Source of the DNA: Mesorhizobium hawassense | Lineage (GTDB): Bacteria > Pseudomonadota > Alphaproteobacteria > Rhizobiales > Rhizobiaceae | NCBI RefSeq assembly: GCF_003289945.1 | Contig: NZ_QMBP01000008.1 | Coordinates: 186,001-250,000 of the forward strand | DNA length: 64,000 nt | Direction: 5' to 3' | Shown here: positions 62,704 to 64,000 of the stretch, piece by piece | Layout: every line of letters begins with the position of its first letter | Position numbering within the stretch: position 1 is the first letter of the stretch | Position numbers and translations under genes: made by a program | Notes under the pieces: generated by a model | What the model was told of the DNA's origin: nothing | The model's database searches: none | Seen by the model: only the letters and a program-made list of their open reading frames with translations

Positions 62704-63798
62704 TCAGTGCGATCCGGTGTCGACCGTGACGACCGTCGACAGGCCGGGCCGCAGCGCGACCTTGCCCGCCTGGCCGGCGTCGATCGTGATCCTGACCGGG
62801 ACACGCTGCACGATCTTGGTGAAGTTGCCGGTCGCATTCTGCGGCGGGATGACGCTGAAGATCGCCCCGGTCGCCGGCCCCAGGCTGGTGACGTGACCTT
62901 TGAGCGGCCGGTCGGGAGCGACATCGGCATAAACCGTCGCGGCCTGGCCGTCGGCCATGGCGCCGAGCTGGTCTTCCTTGAAATTCGCGTCGACCCACAG
63001 GCCCGAGGCCGGAACGACGGTCAAAAGGTAGCTGCCCGGCGAAACATAGGTGCCGACCTGCGCCAGCCTGTTGCCGACGATGCCGTCGATCGGCGAGCGG
63101 ATCTCCGTGAAGCCGAGGTCGAGCTCCGCCGCATCGAGATCCGCCTTGGCAGCCGCCACTTCCGCCGCCGCTTCCGAAATCTGGGTGTCGAGGACGTCGA
63201 GCTGTTGCCTCGACGCCGCAAGCGCCGCCCGGGCAGCGGTGACGGATGCCTGCGCCTGGCCATCGGCGGCGGCGCTCTTCTGGGCATCCTGCTGCGAACC
63301 GGTCCTGGCGCTGGCAAGCACTGCGTAGCGCTTGGCATCCTGTGCGGTGAAGAGAGCCGCTACGCTCTTGGCTTCGAGATCGGCTTTGGCCTGCTCTATC
63401 AACGAATTCTGCAGCGACACCTGGGCGCGCAGATTGTCGAGCGCCGACTGCTTCTGCTCGACCGACGCCCGCGCATGCTCCAGCGCCGCCTTGAACGGCC
63501 TGTCGTCGATGCGGATGACGGGCTGGCCGGCGGTGACGTGCTGGTTGTCCTCGACGAGAACCTGATCAATATGCCCGGCGACGCGCGGCGCCAGCGGCGT
63601 GACATTGCCGCCGACATAGGCATCGTCCGTCGTCACCAGGAAGCGGTTGGCCTGCCACCACTGAGCGCCATACCATCCGGCGGCAGCGATCGCGATCAAC
63701 GCCGCCCCGAGCAGCAGCGGCTTGCGCCGCTTCCTGGCGGGTTTCGGGATGTCGACGACCGACGCCTGCAACTCGGCCGGGGAAAGAGCCTTGTTCAT
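62704..63798 (-). CDS. HlyD/EmrA-family membrane fusion protein
   Basis: 364 residues. One N-terminal membrane helix (about 27-47), a lipoyl/barrel half (TTDDAYVGGNVTPLAPRVAG), a long coiled-coil hairpin (about 115-225, Ala/Gln/Lys-rich), the second lipoyl half (DLGFTEIRSPIDGIVGNRLA) and a beta-barrel domain (SGLWVDANFKEDQLGAMADG). Periplasmic adaptor of the EmrAB-type pump. Its ATG overlaps the stop of the preceding frame (ATGA at 63795-63798), and the EmrB gene follows 7 bp later. Confidence 0.92.
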   Translation of the reverse strand: MNKALSPAELQASVVDIPKPARKRRKPLLLGAALIAIAAAGWYGAQWWQANRFLVTTDDAYVGGNVTPLAPRVAGHIDQVLVEDNQHVTAGQPVIRIDDRPFKAALEHARASVEQKQSALDNLRAQVSLQNSLIEQAKADLEAKSVAALFTAQDAKRYAVLASARTGSQQDAQKSAAADGQAQASVTAARAALAASRQQLDVLDTQISEAAAEVAAAKADLDAAELDLGFTEIRSPIDGIVGNRLAQVGTYVSPGSYLLTVVPASGLWVDANFKEDQLGAMADGQAATVYADVAPDRPLKGHVTSLGPATGAIFSVIPPQNATGNFTKIVQRVPVRITIDAGQAGKVALRPGLSTVVTVDTGSH

Positions 63799-64000
63799 CT
63801 GCTTCGCGCCTCTACCTGGCCCAGCGTGTTCTCGACGAGCGGCCGACCCGAACCCTCGCTGCTGAAACGGTAGCGCTGCCGCATGCGGTCGCTGGCCTTG
63901 GGTCCGGTCGCCATGGTGAAGCCGCCGCCGTCCAACTCCCTGCCGGTCTCGCGGTCGACCAGAACAGGGTCAGCCCAACGCCCGTCCGCCGTGTCCACCA
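63795..64000 (-). CDS. hypothetical protein, partial at right edge
   Basis: The frame ends at 63795, overlapping the adaptor ATG by 4 bp, and is open to the window edge at 64000; a GTG occurs at 63998 but the frame may extend further. Visible C-terminal residues are polar (ETGRELDGGGFTMATG, then SDRMRQRYRFSSEGSG). No family recognised. Coupled reading suggests membership in the efflux operon. Confidence 0.4.
   Translation of the reverse strand, partial: VDTADGRWADPVLVDRETGRELDGGGFTMATGPKASDRMRQRYRFSSEGSGRPLVENTLGQVEARSR

Overview
The window looks like chromosomal DNA of a Mesorhizobium-type alphaproteobacterium (Rhizobiales, Phyllobacteriaceae). The support is high GC coding sequence, rhizobial gene order (lrp next to trxB next to an lsrB-like LysR gene next to an AbcR-like sRNA), alphaproteobacterial promoters of the TTGAC-N17-TATA kind, and several families of palindromic intergenic repeats typical of rhizobia. 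No rRNA, tRNA, CRISPR array, transposase or integrase gene was recognised.

Layout. 1-7 kb: edge of a DnaB-like ATPase gene, a secreted YkuD_2-like protein, a GatB/YqeY protein, carA, a TetA-like efflux pump and a zinc metallopeptidase. 6.5-16.9 kb: manganese regulator mntR divergent from mntH, then regulator/target pairs (LysR with LysE exporter, MarR with SDR, ArsR with MFS pump), two small enzymes, a GST and a phosphoesterase. 16.8-23.7 kb: a 22-bp tandem array of small hairpins before an SH3-domain gene, a 7-bp tandem array before carB, and an AT-rich, probably acquired P-loop NTPase gene abutting a RidA-family gene. 24-33.7 kb: DUF4142 protein, an orphan contractile tail-tube protein, GNAT enzyme, lytic transglycosylase lipoprotein, MGMT, cold-shock gene, GST, two coupled EAL genes, an aminotransferase and a cupin. 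34-42 kb: GGDEF-EAL protein, EF-G paralogue, AbcR-like sRNA, LysR (LsrB-like), trxB and lrp. 41.7-48.8 kb: the complete ADP-heptose pathway and two heptosyltransferases in two opposed clusters (gmhB-gmhA-hldE leftward; hldD-waaF-waaC rightward), split by a LysE exporter and a thioesterase. 49-57 kb: greA, TPR protein, DUF3775 protein, two adjacent extensin-like (probable LAS peptidase) proteins, LssY_C protein, a CNNM/CBS membrane protein and a GH144-like glucanase. 57.6-64 kb: an autotransporter with 68-residue repeats and an EmrAB-type efflux pair.

Themes: carA and carB (pyrimidine/arginine supply) lie about 14 kb apart, each with an unusual leader. Three c-di-GMP proteins sit within 5 kb. 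Cell-envelope functions recur: heptose core, peptidoglycan enzymes, autotransporter, efflux. The most unusual signals are the covarying 22-bp hairpin array at 16818-16923, the large inverted-repeat elements exactly filling two convergent gene gaps (27905-28052 and 48798-49004), the low-GC NTPase at 21554-23281, and the solitary tail-tube gene at 24885-25412. All family calls come from reading motifs; no database search was made.
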